DNA of 56,831 bases. It comes from Marinobacterium profundum. Lineage in GTDB: Bacteria > Pseudomonadota > Gammaproteobacteria > Pseudomonadales > Balneatricaceae. A model generated the notes under the pieces. The model had not been told where the DNA came from and did no database searches. It saw only the letters and a list, made by a program, of their open reading frames with translations. Below, in pieces: positions 28,280-37,303 of this stretch (position 1 is the first letter of the stretch; every line of letters begins with the position of its first letter). Made by a program: the position numbers and the translations under genes. Location of the stretch: contig NZ_BCNS01000090.1 of assembly GCF_001528745.1 (NCBI RefSeq), forward strand, positions 1 through 56,831, written 5' to 3'.

Positions 28280-29566
28280 TTAATGCAGTTTGACGCGTGG
28301 GCGCAGCACTCGGTTAATGCGATCAACCAGGGTTACCAGGATGGTTTTGGTCACGCCGTAGAGCGCAACCTGGTGCATGCGATACAGCGAGATGTACACC
28401 AGTCTGGCAAGGCGTCCTTCAATCATAAGACTCTTGCCGCCCAGGTTGCCCATCAAGCTGCCGACGGTGCTGAAGCGGCTCAGTGAGACCAGCGAGCCAT
28501 GGTCGCGGTAAACGTAGGGCGGTATGGGCTGGCTATCCAGGATTTTGCGGATATGGCTGTACAGGTGGGAGGCCATCTGGTGAGCCGACTGGGCCCGTGG
28601 CGGCACCTGGCCCTTGCCATCAGCCATAGGACAGGCAGCGCAGTCGCCCAGTGCAAAGATGCTTGGATCCTGGGTGGTTTGCAGGTTGGCGTTGACCAGT
28701 AGCTGGTTGCGCCCATTGACCTCAAGTCCGTCCAGGTCCCGGGTGACAGGCGGCGCCTTGATGCCGGCCGCCCACACCATGAGGTGAGCCTCGATCAATT
28801 CGTCAGTGGCGGTCAGCAGGCCTTCTGCCGTTACTTCGCGTACCGGTGTCGATGCTCGAACGCGCACGCCGAGCTTTTCGAGCTCCTGGTGTGCGGCACC
28901 GGAGATACGCTCTGGCAATGCCGGCAGAATGCGGGGCCCGGCTTCTACCAGGCTGACTTCCAGCTGTTGAGCGTCACCCTGTTCAAAGCCGTAACTGGTC
29001 AGCTCCTTGGCGGTGTTGAACAGCTCGGCGGAAAGTTCGACACCGGTCGCACCGGCACCGACGATGGCAATCTTCAGCGGGTGGGGGTCGGCGCTGGTAC
29101 GCAGATAGGCGTTGAGCAGGTTGTGCCTGAAGAGTTCGGCCTGTTCGCGGCTGTCGAGGAAAACGCAGTGCTCGGCGGCGCCGGGGGTGCCGAAATCGTT
29201 GGTGACGCTGCCGATGGCCAGCACCAGCAGGTCGTAGTTGAGCGAACGCTGGGGCAGAATTTCCAGCCCATCTTCGTCGGTCACTGCGGCCAGGTGCACC
29301 CTGCGATTGCTGCGATCGAGGCCATCCAGGCGGCCGATACGAAAACGAAAATGATTGTTGGTAGCTTGAGCGCGGTAGCTCAATTCATCGATACCGGCAT
29401 CCAGCGAGCCCGTGGCCACTTCATGCAGTAGTGGTTTCCACAGGTGGGTCTGGTTGCAATCAACCAGAGTGACCGACATCCCCTTGCGGCCATAGCGGCG
29501 ACCCAGACGGGTGGCGAGTTCGAGCCCGCCCGCCCCGCCGCCAATGATGACGACTTGCTTTTTCAT
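28280..29566 (-). CDS. ndh: Type II NADH dehydrogenase (NDH-2)
   Basis: The start MKKQVVIIGGGAGG (ATG 29566, GAGG upstream) gives 428 residues. The first dinucleotide-binding fold is IIGGGAGGLELATRLG (FAD). The second is IVGAGATGVELSAELF (NADH), near residue 170. LFALGDCAACP-like FALGDCAACP (around 315) marks the FAD-contacting segment. The C-terminus (MIEGRLARLVYISLYRMHQVALYG) fits the membrane-associating tail of NDH-2. It passes electrons from NADH to ubiquinone without proton pumping. It diverges from a small hypothetical gene and ends at a strong terminator. Confidence 0.94.
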   Translation of the reverse strand: MKKQVVIIGGGAGGLELATRLGRRYGRKGMSVTLVDCNQTHLWKPLLHEVATGSLDAGIDELSYRAQATNNHFRFRIGRLDGLDRSNRRVHLAAVTDEDGLEILPQRSLNYDLLVLAIGSVTNDFGTPGAAEHCVFLDSREQAELFRHNLLNAYLRTSADPHPLKIAIVGAGATGVELSAELFNTAKELTSYGFEQGDAQQLEVSLVEAGPRILPALPERISGAAHQELEKLGVRVRASTPVREVTAEGLLTATDELIEAHLMVWAAGIKAPPVTRDLDGLEVNGRNQLLVNANLQTTQDPSIFALGDCAACPMADGKGQVPPRAQSAHQMASHLYSHIRKILDSQPIPPYVYRDHGSLVSLSRFSTVGSLMGNLGGKSLMIEGRLARLVYISLYRMHQVALYGVTKTILVTLVDRINRVLRPRVKLH

Positions 29567-29714
29567 GACATACCTCAGACGTACAGTTTTATAAATTCTG
29601 GCCTGTGCCGGTCGCGGGGCAGCCTTCACGCTCTTTGTCAGGGGGCTCGCAGTGCAACCGAGTGTGGCTTAGTGGTGATCAGAATAGCAGCAAGCGGGCA
29701 AAGTCTTAAGTCTG

Positions 29715-29746
29715 GATGTAAATTATTTTCGTGATTTTTTTACATC
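29715..29746. promoter_or_regulatory. Inverted repeat in the ndh / small-gene divergent promoter region
   Basis: GATGTAAA (29715-29722) pairs with TTTACATC (29739-29746), in AT-rich DNA between ndh and the gene at 29853. It could be an operator or part of a promoter. It does not match an FNR box. No other feature is seen in 29567-29852. Confidence 0.35.
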
Positions 29747-29852
29747 ATGAGCGAGGCTGCCAAAATGCAGCAGGGCGAAGGGCCTTGCTGACACGCTATG
29801 GCTTAAACTGGGTGCGGCTTTGTGCGATGATTCGGCACCCGAGGAGAGTGCA

Positions 29853-30080
29853 ATGAAAAGTTATTTGTTCAGTACCGAGAATGGCCGTGGCGGCGTCATT
29901 CTGTGTGACATAGACGCCTTCGATGATGCGGTGGTTTATCTGCGCCAGCGCTTTGATGGTGTCGTGCGGGTCGAGCAGGGATTAACACTCTGGACTCTGG
30001 AAGAAGGTTTTGGTCAATTTGAGCCAGCTATAGTGCCGAATCTGCCGGTCAAAGCCTCCAGGGAACCGCCGCCTGGCTAG
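29853..30080 (+). CDS. Hypothetical 75-aa protein
   Basis: ATG 29853 follows GAGGAGAG. The product is soluble and acidic in its first two thirds (DIDAFDDAVVYLRQRFDG, LEEGFGQFEPAIV) with a Pro-rich end. I recognise no domain. The good ribosome site and independent position make it a likely real gene. Confidence 0.55.
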   Translation: MKSYLFSTENGRGGVILCDIDAFDDAVVYLRQRFDGVVRVEQGLTLWTLEEGFGQFEPAIVPNLPVKASREPPPG

Positions 30081-30113
30081 CAGAAATGGCTCGTGAAGAA
30101 AGCCGGGCGGCAC

Positions 30114-30296
30114 TTAGAGCAACTGGGCTGCGGCCTCATACTGTGCTGCCAGCCACAGATCGGTAGTACCGCGCGCTTGCTGGCGGATAGCCCGGGCATG
30201 GCTGAGCAGGTGCTGGCGCGACTGGCTGCGGCTCTGCTGCGAAGGCGTGGGCTGAGGTTGCAGTTGCCTGGCGGGACGCTGGGGCTGAAGGTTCAT
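30114..30296 (-). CDS. Hypothetical 60-aa Gln-rich protein
   Basis: On the minus strand an ATG at 30296 is preceded by GGAG at 7 nt. The product begins MNLQPQRPARQLQPQP, is rich in Gln, Arg and Ser, and ends in an amphipathic segment (DLWLAAQYEAAAQLL). An opposite-strand frame of similar length (30093-30374) has no clear ribosome site. It may be a small regulatory or DNA-associated protein, but I cannot assign it. Confidence 0.45.
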   Translation of the reverse strand: MNLQPQRPARQLQPQPTPSQQSRSQSRQHLLSHARAIRQQARGTTDLWLAAQYEAAAQLL

Positions 30297-30452
30297 GGTT
30301 GGGCTCCAGTAATGGGTTCGTTACGATCGCTTGAATGGTCATTATTAGACCTGCAGGTTGCGACAATCTTGTGACAGCCAGGCCGTCATCATCATCGTGC
30401 ATACTTAAAGGTGCTGCGGCCTCACGTACGCACAGTTTCCCAGGGACAGGAC

Positions 30453-33400
30453 ATGCTGCAGATCTACCACTCCCATTCGTTGGCTAATCTGAAAGATCTG
30501 CTGGTGCTGCTGATCGAACGCGACCCGTTGCCCGATCCCTTTCAGGATGAAACCATCCTGGTGCAGAGCCCTGGCATGGCCCAGTGGCTCAAGCTGGAAA
30601 TGGCCGCGGGCCTTGGTATAGCCGCCGCAGTGCAGTTTCCGTTGCCCGCCACCTTCCTGTGGGAGAGCTTTGCTGCGCTCCTGCCAGAAGTGCCGGAGCG
30701 CTCGGCCTATCGCAAGGAGGCCATGACCTGGAAGCTGATGGAGCTATTGCCGCCGCTGTTACCGCTGGATGAGTTCCTGCCGTTGCGTCAGTACCTGGAC
30801 GAGGATGAGGCCGGTTTCAAGCGTTATCAGCTTTGTGGCAAGATCGCCGATATCTTCGATCAGTATCTGGTGTACAGGCCCGACTGGATTGAGGCCTGGG
30901 ATCGCTCTGAAGCGGTGCCAGCGCCGCTCGGGGATCAGGCCTGGCAGCCGCTGCTGTGGCGGGCACTGGTGGCAAAAACCCAAGCTCTGGGCCAGCCGCA
31001 CTGGCACCGCGCCAATATGCAGCAGACTTTTGTAAAGGCCCTTGGCGCGCGCACGCCCGAGGGGCTGTCGTCCCGACTTTTCGTGTTCGGCATTTCCGCA
31101 TTACCCCAGACTTTCCTGCAGGCGTTGCAGGCGCTGGGCCAGCGCATTGATGTGCACCTGATGATCCTCAACCCCTGTCGGCATTACTGGGGCGACATTA
31201 TTGACCCGGCTTATCTGGCCAAGCTCAGTCGCCGGCTCTTCAAATCAGGCAGCGCGGGGCAGGGAAGTACCGATCACACCGGATACCTTGAAAGCGGCAA
31301 TCCGCTGCTGGCCTCCATGGGCAAGCTGGGGCGCGACTACCTGCATCAGCTGCAGGATATGGAGCTGACAGGCTTCGACTTCTTCGAGCTACCGGGCGAG
31401 GAGTTGCAGGCACCCGAAACGCTATTGGGGCATGTGCAGCGGGATATTCTGGAACTGGAAGATCGCAGCCTCGAGCCGCCGGATACGCAGGACTCCCGCT
31501 ACAAGACAGTGCTGTCGCCGCAGGAACGCTCCCTGCAACTGCACAGTTGTCATAGCCCGCTGCGCGAGCTTGAAGTGCTGCAGGATCAGCTTCTGGCGCT
31601 GTTCGAAGCCGATCCGACTCTGGCGCCGCGGGACATTATCGTCATGATGCCGGATGTAGCCGCCTACGCGCCCCATATAGAAGCGGTGTTTGGCAGCGCA
31701 GGCTACGAGCGGCGTATTCCCTTTGCGATCTCGGATCGATCCCTGCAGCAGGAAAGCCCGCTGTTGCAGAGCTTTCTGGCGCTGCTGCAGCTGCCGCAGA
31801 GCCGGCTGCGGGTGTCCGAGGTGCTGGATCTGCTGGAAGTTCCGGCCACACTGCGCCGTTTTGGCCTGGACAATGAGGGCTTTGATCAACTGCGGGCCTG
31901 GATTGAGCAGGCTGGTGTGCGTTGGGGGCTGGATGCCAGCCAGCGTGAGTCCCTGGCACTGCCTGCGTTTGAGCAGAACAGCTGGCGTTTTGGCCTGCGC
32001 CGAATGCTGGCGGGCTATGCCCTGATGGACGACACAGGCCTCTGGCAGGGGCAGGCTCCCTATGGCGAGATTGAGGGGCTGGGCGCAGCATTGCTGGGCC
32101 CGCTGGCGGACTTTATCGATCTGCTGGAAGAAACCTGCGCACTGTTTCGCGGTGCCCGTCCGGTGGCCGACTGGGTGAGTGAAATCAACCGCCTGTTGCA
32201 GGCCTGCTATGTCCCCGATGAAGAGGACGAACTGGCACTGTCCCAGGTACGCCGGTTACTGGAAGGCCTGCATCAGGAACTGGCCGATGCGGCCTCCGAG
32301 GAGCCGCTGGGCGCCGAAATACTGGTGGACTATCTGGCCCAGAGTCTGGGTGAACAGCGCAGCAGCCAGCGTTTCCTGGTGGGGCCGGTCAACTTCTGTA
32401 CCCTGATGCCCATGCGCTCCATCCCGTTTCGGGTTGTTTGTTTGCTGGGCATGAATGAAGGCGTGTATCCGCGCACCCTGGCCCCCATGGGCTTTGACCT
32501 TATCGCCCGCCATCCGCGCCGCGGCGATCGCTCGCGCCGCGACGATGACCGCTACCTGTTTCTGGAAGCCATGCTGTCGGCCCGGGATCTGCTGTATATC
32601 AGCTACATCGGCCGCTCCATTCAGGACAATCGCGAACGCGTACCCTCGGTGCTGGTGAGCGAACTGCTCGAATACAGTGCCCAGGGCTTCGTGCTGCCAC
32701 AACATCGGGATCAGAGTCCCGAAGACAGCGCGCGCGCGTTGCGCCAGGCATTGGTCACTGAGCATCCGCTGACCGCCTATAGCGAGCGCTATTTCAATAA
32801 TGAATCGCCACAGCTATTCAGCTATGCCGCTCAATGGTTGCCCGCCGCCTGCAGCCAAAGTGGCGTGGTGGATCCTTTCTGCGTTACTCCCCTGGCGGCA
32901 GAACCTGTGGTTGAGCTGGAGCTCGATGAGTTGCTGGCGTTCTATCGCAATCCCAGTCGCTATTTTTTCCAGCGCAGGCTGCGTGTAAGTTTCCACGAGC
33001 AGGGCGTCGATACCCTGGATGAAGAACCCTTCGCCCTCGATGGGCTTGAAGGTTACGGCCTCAAGCAGCAAATACTGCAGGCACAGCTGCGTGACGAGCC
33101 GCTTGATCTGCTGGCGCGTCGACTGATGGCCCAGGGCGGTTTGCCGGTGGGCAAGGCGGGTACCCGGCTGCTCGATCGGCATCGTACCGATGTCGCTCCC
33201 CTGGCGCAGGCGCTGCAGCCCCTGCTGGCAAGCCCTGCTGTCCGGCACGAGGTCAGCCTTGAGCTGGACGACTGCCTGCTCAGTGGCTGGCTCGATGGTG
33301 TGCATGATGATTGCCTGATCCGCTATCGCCCGGCGAGCCTGAAAGGAAACGATTATTTGCACGGCTGGATTCTGCATCTGGTGGCTTCGGCCGGCGCCGG

Positions 33401-33770
33401 CTTGAGGGGCTGTCAGTATTTGGGTGTGGACCGCAAGGCCGGCGTTATGACGCTGCGCTTCAAGCCTATCGATCGGGAGGCGGCGATCGAGGGGTTGAAC
33501 CGTCTGCTGGCGGGTTATCGTCGCGGCCTGTGTGAACCCCTGGCGCTGGCGCCAAAAACCGCCTGGGCCTGGCTTGCCGAGGAAGACAAGGATCTGGCGC
33601 TGCACCGGGCGCGGGATGCTTTCAATTCCGGCTATCTGGTGCCGGGGGAGGGGGACGACCCCTACATTGCCCGGGCCTGGCCCGATTTTGAGTCCATCAG
33701 TGTGCAGCTGCCGTCCCTGAGTGAGCAGTTGTTCGGTGATGTTGTTGCTTATATTGAGGAGGAATCCTGA
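30453..33770 (+). CDS. recC: RecBCD exonuclease V subunit RecC
   Basis: The start MLQIYHSHSLANLKDLL (ATG 30453 after AGGGACAGG) gives 1105 residues, close to other RecC proteins. LVQSPGMAQWLKLEMA, MILNPCRHYWGDI and the LLGMNEGVYPR region are strongly RecC-like. RecC is an inactive SF1-helicase fold that splits the duplex, recognises Chi and holds RecB and RecD. The order recC-recB-recD with only 2-3 nt between stop and start codons indicates one operon. No ptr protease gene sits between recC and recB, unlike E. coli. Confidence 0.96.
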   Translation: MLQIYHSHSLANLKDLLVLLIERDPLPDPFQDETILVQSPGMAQWLKLEMAAGLGIAAAVQFPLPATFLWESFAALLPEVPERSAYRKEAMTWKLMELLPPLLPLDEFLPLRQYLDEDEAGFKRYQLCGKIADIFDQYLVYRPDWIEAWDRSEAVPAPLGDQAWQPLLWRALVAKTQALGQPHWHRANMQQTFVKALGARTPEGLSSRLFVFGISALPQTFLQALQALGQRIDVHLMILNPCRHYWGDIIDPAYLAKLSRRLFKSGSAGQGSTDHTGYLESGNPLLASMGKLGRDYLHQLQDMELTGFDFFELPGEELQAPETLLGHVQRDILELEDRSLEPPDTQDSRYKTVLSPQERSLQLHSCHSPLRELEVLQDQLLALFEADPTLAPRDIIVMMPDVAAYAPHIEAVFGSAGYERRIPFAISDRSLQQESPLLQSFLALLQLPQSRLRVSEVLDLLEVPATLRRFGLDNEGFDQLRAWIEQAGVRWGLDASQRESLALPAFEQNSWRFGLRRMLAGYALMDDTGLWQGQAPYGEIEGLGAALLGPLADFIDLLEETCALFRGARPVADWVSEINRLLQACYVPDEEDELALSQVRRLLEGLHQELADAASEEPLGAEILVDYLAQSLGEQRSSQRFLVGPVNFCTLMPMRSIPFRVVCLLGMNEGVYPRTLAPMGFDLIARHPRRGDRSRRDDDRYLFLEAMLSARDLLYISYIGRSIQDNRERVPSVLVSELLEYSAQGFVLPQHRDQSPEDSARALRQALVTEHPLTAYSERYFNNESPQLFSYAAQWLPAACSQSGVVDPFCVTPLAAEPVVELELDELLAFYRNPSRYFFQRRLRVSFHEQGVDTLDEEPFALDGLEGYGLKQQILQAQLRDEPLDLLARRLMAQGGLPVGKAGTRLLDRHRTDVAPLAQALQPLLASPAVRHEVSLELDDCLLSGWLDGVHDDCLIRYRPASLKGNDYLHGWILHLVASAGAGLRGCQYLGVDRKAGVMTLRFKPIDREAAIEGLNRLLAGYRRGLCEPLALAPKTAWAWLAEEDKDLALHRARDAFNSGYLVPGEGDDPYIARAWPDFESISVQLPSLSEQLFGDVVAYIEEES

Positions 33771-33772
33771 GC

Positions 33773-36700
33773 ATGGCCGCCCATCAGATACTGGATTCCC
33801 TGAGTTTTCCGCTGCACGCCATGCGCCTGATCGAGGCCAGCGCCGGCACCGGCAAGACATACACCATAGCCGCGCTCTATCTGCGTCTGTTGCTGGGCCA
33901 CGGTGCGCAAGGCAGCGCCCACGCAAGGCCGCTGGATGTCGATGAAATCCTCGTGGTGACTTTTACCGAGGCGGCCACTGAAGAGTTGCGCGACCGTGTG
34001 CGGGCGCGCATCCAGGAAGCGCGCCGTGCCTTTATGCGCGGCGCCAGCGATGATGGCTTTATTCAGGGGCTGATGGCGGATACGCCTGACCATGCCGGTG
34101 CCGCAAGGCTGCTGGGCGATGCGGCGCGCAACATGGATCAGGCGGCCATATTCACCATCCACGGCTTTTGTCAGCGCATGCTCAAGCAGCATGCGTTTGA
34201 GAGCGGCAGCCTGTTCGATACCGAGCTGGAGCAGGATGACGCGCCCTTGTTGCATGAGGCCATGCTCGACTACTGGCGCCAACGGGTTTATACCCTGCCC
34301 GATGCCCTGGCCGACGAGGTGCTGGCGCTCTGGGCCGAGCCCAGCCGGCTGCTCAAGGACATTCGGCCCCATCTGGCCACCGATGGCCTGCGGCTGGAGC
34401 CGGACCTGGCGGGGGTTGATTTGCTTGAGCAGTGGCACGCACAGGATATGCGCGTAACCGACTTCAAACAGGCCTGGAGCCGCAATACGGATGATCTGCT
34501 GGCCTTGCTGCAGGCGGCTGATTTGAACGGTAACAGTTACCGCAAAGCCTCGATGCCCGTCTGGCTGCAGGCAATCGATGACTACTGCGAATCGGCCCAG
34601 GTGCTGCCGGACAGCAAACTGACCGAAGTGCTGGAGCGTTTTTGTCAGAGTCGCCTGCAGGAAAAAACCAAAAAGAACGGTGTCACCCCCGAACATTCGC
34701 TGTTTGAACGGCTGGACGAACTCTGCAGCAGCTGGGCACCACTGCGCGAGCTGATTCTTACCGAAGCGCTACACGAGGTGCGCCTGCGTCTGGCGCGCAA
34801 CAAGCAGCAGCGTCGGGTGCAGGGGTTTGACGATCTGCTCAGCGGCCTCGACCGGGCACTGGCCTCGGTCGCAGGTGAGCGCCTGGCGACAGCCATTCGA
34901 GAACAATACCCCGTCGCTCTGATCGATGAGTTCCAGGACACAGATCCGCAGCAGTACCGCATTTTCAGTACCCTGTATGCGGGAGCCTCAGACTGTGGCC
35001 TCTTTATGATCGGCGACCCCAAGCAGGCGATCTATGCCTTTCGCGGCGCTGATATCTTTACCTATATTCAGGCGCGCCGGGCGGTGGCGGATCACTACAC
35101 ACTTGAGACTAACTGGCGCTCGGGCCAGAAGATGGTGGATGCGGTCAACCGGCTCTTTGCCCGCCATGACGCGCCCTTTATCTATGACGAGGACATTCCC
35201 TTTGTGTCGGTGCGTGCTGCTGCCCATGCCGACAAGAAACCCCTGAAGCTGCAGGGCAAGCTGGTACCTTCGATGACGCTCTGGCACCTGCCCGGCGAGC
35301 CAATCGCCAAGGCCGATTACCTGGCATATTTTGCTGCCAGCTGCGCCAGTCAGGTGGTGACGCTGCTGGAGGGCGGTGCGACTATTGGTGATCGGGCGCT
35401 GGAGGCGGCGGATCTGGCGGTGCTGGTGCGTGATCGCTACGAGGCGGCGGCGGTGCAGCGCGAACTGCAGCGGCGCAATGTGGCCTCGGTGTATCAGTCG
35501 GGCCGCGACAGTGTTTTCAGCACCCAGGAGGCCGTTGATCTTTATCGTATTTTGCAGGCCGTGCAGGAGCCGCAGCAGGAACGTTATCTGCGCACGGCCC
35601 TGGCCAGTGCGCTTTTGCTGCAGGATGCGGCGGCGCTGAACGCCCTGAATGAGGACGAACGCTGCTGGGAAGCGCTGGTGTCGCAGTTTATGGACTTGCA
35701 CCTGCACTGGCTGAATCTGGGCGTGCTGGCGATGGTGCATCATCTGCTGGAGCAGCGCGAGCTCGCGCCGGCCTTGCTGGCGCTGCCGGACGGTGAGCGC
35801 CGCCTGACGGACCTGCTGCACCTGGCGGAGTTGCTGCAGGAGGCCAGTCAGCAGCTGGAAGGGATGCCGGGGCTGATGCGCTGGTATGGCGAGCACCTGC
35901 AAAATCCCAATAGCGCCAGTACCGCGCAGCAGCTGCGGCTTGAAAGCGACCGCAACCGCGTGACCCTGGTGACCATTCACAAGTCCAAGGGGCTGGAGTA
36001 TCCGGTGGTGATGCTGCCCTTTCCCAATAGTTTTCGGGTCGCATCCACCGCCCTGTATCACGATGAGGATCAGGGCACTGTGCTGGATCTCAGCGGTGCC
36101 AGGGAGTCCATGGAGCAGGCCGACGGCGAGCGTCTGGCCGAGGATCTGCGCCTGCTCTATGTGGCCCTGACCCGCTCGGTGCACGCCTGCTACCTGGGCA
36201 TCGGTGATATCAGGCTAGGCCGTGGCAAGAACAGTGTGTTGCCAGCAAGCGCGCTGGGGTACCTGTTATTGCGGGGTGCCAAGCCCGCCGAGCTGAGCGC
36301 CTGTCTGGAGGACTTCGCCAGCGCAGAAGGTATTGCGTTATGCGAACCACCGCTGCACGAGCGTAGCCTGCAGACCCCGTCGCAAGGTGAGGTGACACTG
36401 CAGGCGCGGGCTTTTCGTGCCGCCATTTTGCGCAACTGGCGTATCGCCAGCTATTCGGGGCTGAGTTCCCATGGCCGCAGTCAGACCCTTACCGAGTTGC
36501 CGGGGCTGGATCTGGAGGTCGTCGCCGAGGCTGATAGCCCAGCCCCCCTGATTGAACAGGCGGATATCTTCAGTTTCCCCAAGGGTGCCCGCGCCGGTAC
36601 CTTCCTGCACGGCCTGTTTGAGCAGCTGGATTTCCCCGGTGCCAGCGGTACTGTATTGGCGCAGGTGGTCGAGCAGCGTCTGCAGCTGGAGGGCTATGAT

Positions 36701-37300
36701 CCTTTGTGGCAGCCGGTGCTGGAGCAGTTGGTGGCCGATGTGCTGGATGCGCCCCTGGATGCGGGTGGTCTTTGCCTGCGCCAGGTGGCAGCGGCTGATC
36801 GGCTGGTGGAGCTGGAGTTCCTGTTGCCGGTGGCGGGGCTCGACTGCCGCGCCCTGAACCTTTTGCTGGCCGAGGGCGATACGCTCTCGGCAAAGGCCGG
36901 TCTGCTGCAGTTTGACCGCGTGCAGGGCATGCTCAAGGGCTTTGTCGACCTGGTGTTCCGCGTCGATGAGCGCTATTACATCGCCGATTACAAGTCCAAT
37001 CATCTGGGGCATGACACTCATGCCTATGCACAGGAAGCACTGGAGGCCGCGATGCTCGAGCACCGCTATGACCTGCAGTATCAGCTCTATACCCTGGCGC
37101 TGCACCGGCTGTTGCGCCAGCGTCTGCCGGATTACGATTACGACACCCATATGGGCGGCGTCTTTTACCTGTTTGTACGCGGTATGCGTGCCGATGCGCA
37201 GGATCGCTGTGGCGTATTTGAACGCCGGCCTGATAAGGCGCTGATCGAATCCCTGGACCGGCTTTTTGCCGGCCAGAGTCTAACTGTGGCGGAGTCCTGA
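33773..37300 (+). CDS. recB: RecBCD exonuclease V subunit RecB
   Basis: A 1175-residue 3'-5' SF1A helicase and nuclease. Walker A is ASAGTGKTYTIA (about residues 22-33), with motif II LIDEFQDTDPQQYRIF near 383 and GDPKQAIYAFRGADIF. Helicase motifs V-VI include HKSKGLEYPVV and LLYVALTRSVHACYLG. The C-terminal nuclease domain has the FLHGLFEQLDF helix and the active-site segment VDLVFRVDERYYIADYKSN (around 1050), with Asp and Lys catalytic residues. The start is 2 nt after the recC stop, with GAGGAGG upstream. Confidence 0.97.
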   Translation: MAAHQILDSLSFPLHAMRLIEASAGTGKTYTIAALYLRLLLGHGAQGSAHARPLDVDEILVVTFTEAATEELRDRVRARIQEARRAFMRGASDDGFIQGLMADTPDHAGAARLLGDAARNMDQAAIFTIHGFCQRMLKQHAFESGSLFDTELEQDDAPLLHEAMLDYWRQRVYTLPDALADEVLALWAEPSRLLKDIRPHLATDGLRLEPDLAGVDLLEQWHAQDMRVTDFKQAWSRNTDDLLALLQAADLNGNSYRKASMPVWLQAIDDYCESAQVLPDSKLTEVLERFCQSRLQEKTKKNGVTPEHSLFERLDELCSSWAPLRELILTEALHEVRLRLARNKQQRRVQGFDDLLSGLDRALASVAGERLATAIREQYPVALIDEFQDTDPQQYRIFSTLYAGASDCGLFMIGDPKQAIYAFRGADIFTYIQARRAVADHYTLETNWRSGQKMVDAVNRLFARHDAPFIYDEDIPFVSVRAAAHADKKPLKLQGKLVPSMTLWHLPGEPIAKADYLAYFAASCASQVVTLLEGGATIGDRALEAADLAVLVRDRYEAAAVQRELQRRNVASVYQSGRDSVFSTQEAVDLYRILQAVQEPQQERYLRTALASALLLQDAAALNALNEDERCWEALVSQFMDLHLHWLNLGVLAMVHHLLEQRELAPALLALPDGERRLTDLLHLAELLQEASQQLEGMPGLMRWYGEHLQNPNSASTAQQLRLESDRNRVTLVTIHKSKGLEYPVVMLPFPNSFRVASTALYHDEDQGTVLDLSGARESMEQADGERLAEDLRLLYVALTRSVHACYLGIGDIRLGRGKNSVLPASALGYLLLRGAKPAELSACLEDFASAEGIALCEPPLHERSLQTPSQGEVTLQARAFRAAILRNWRIASYSGLSSHGRSQTLTELPGLDLEVVAEADSPAPLIEQADIFSFPKGARAGTFLHGLFEQLDFPGASGTVLAQVVEQRLQLEGYDPLWQPVLEQLVADVLDAPLDAGGLCLRQVAAADRLVELEFLLPVAGLDCRALNLLLAEGDTLSAKAGLLQFDRVQGMLKGFVDLVFRVDERYYIADYKSNHLGHDTHAYAQEALEAAMLEHRYDLQYQLYTLALHRLLRQRLPDYDYDTHMGGVFYLFVRGMRADAQDRCGVFERRPDKALIESLDRLFAGQSLTVAES

Positions 37301-37303
37301 GTG

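Noticed and set aside
30093-30374. 93-codon plus-strand frame after the 75-aa gene
   Set aside because: No good ribosome site; the opposite strand has a better-supported small gene.
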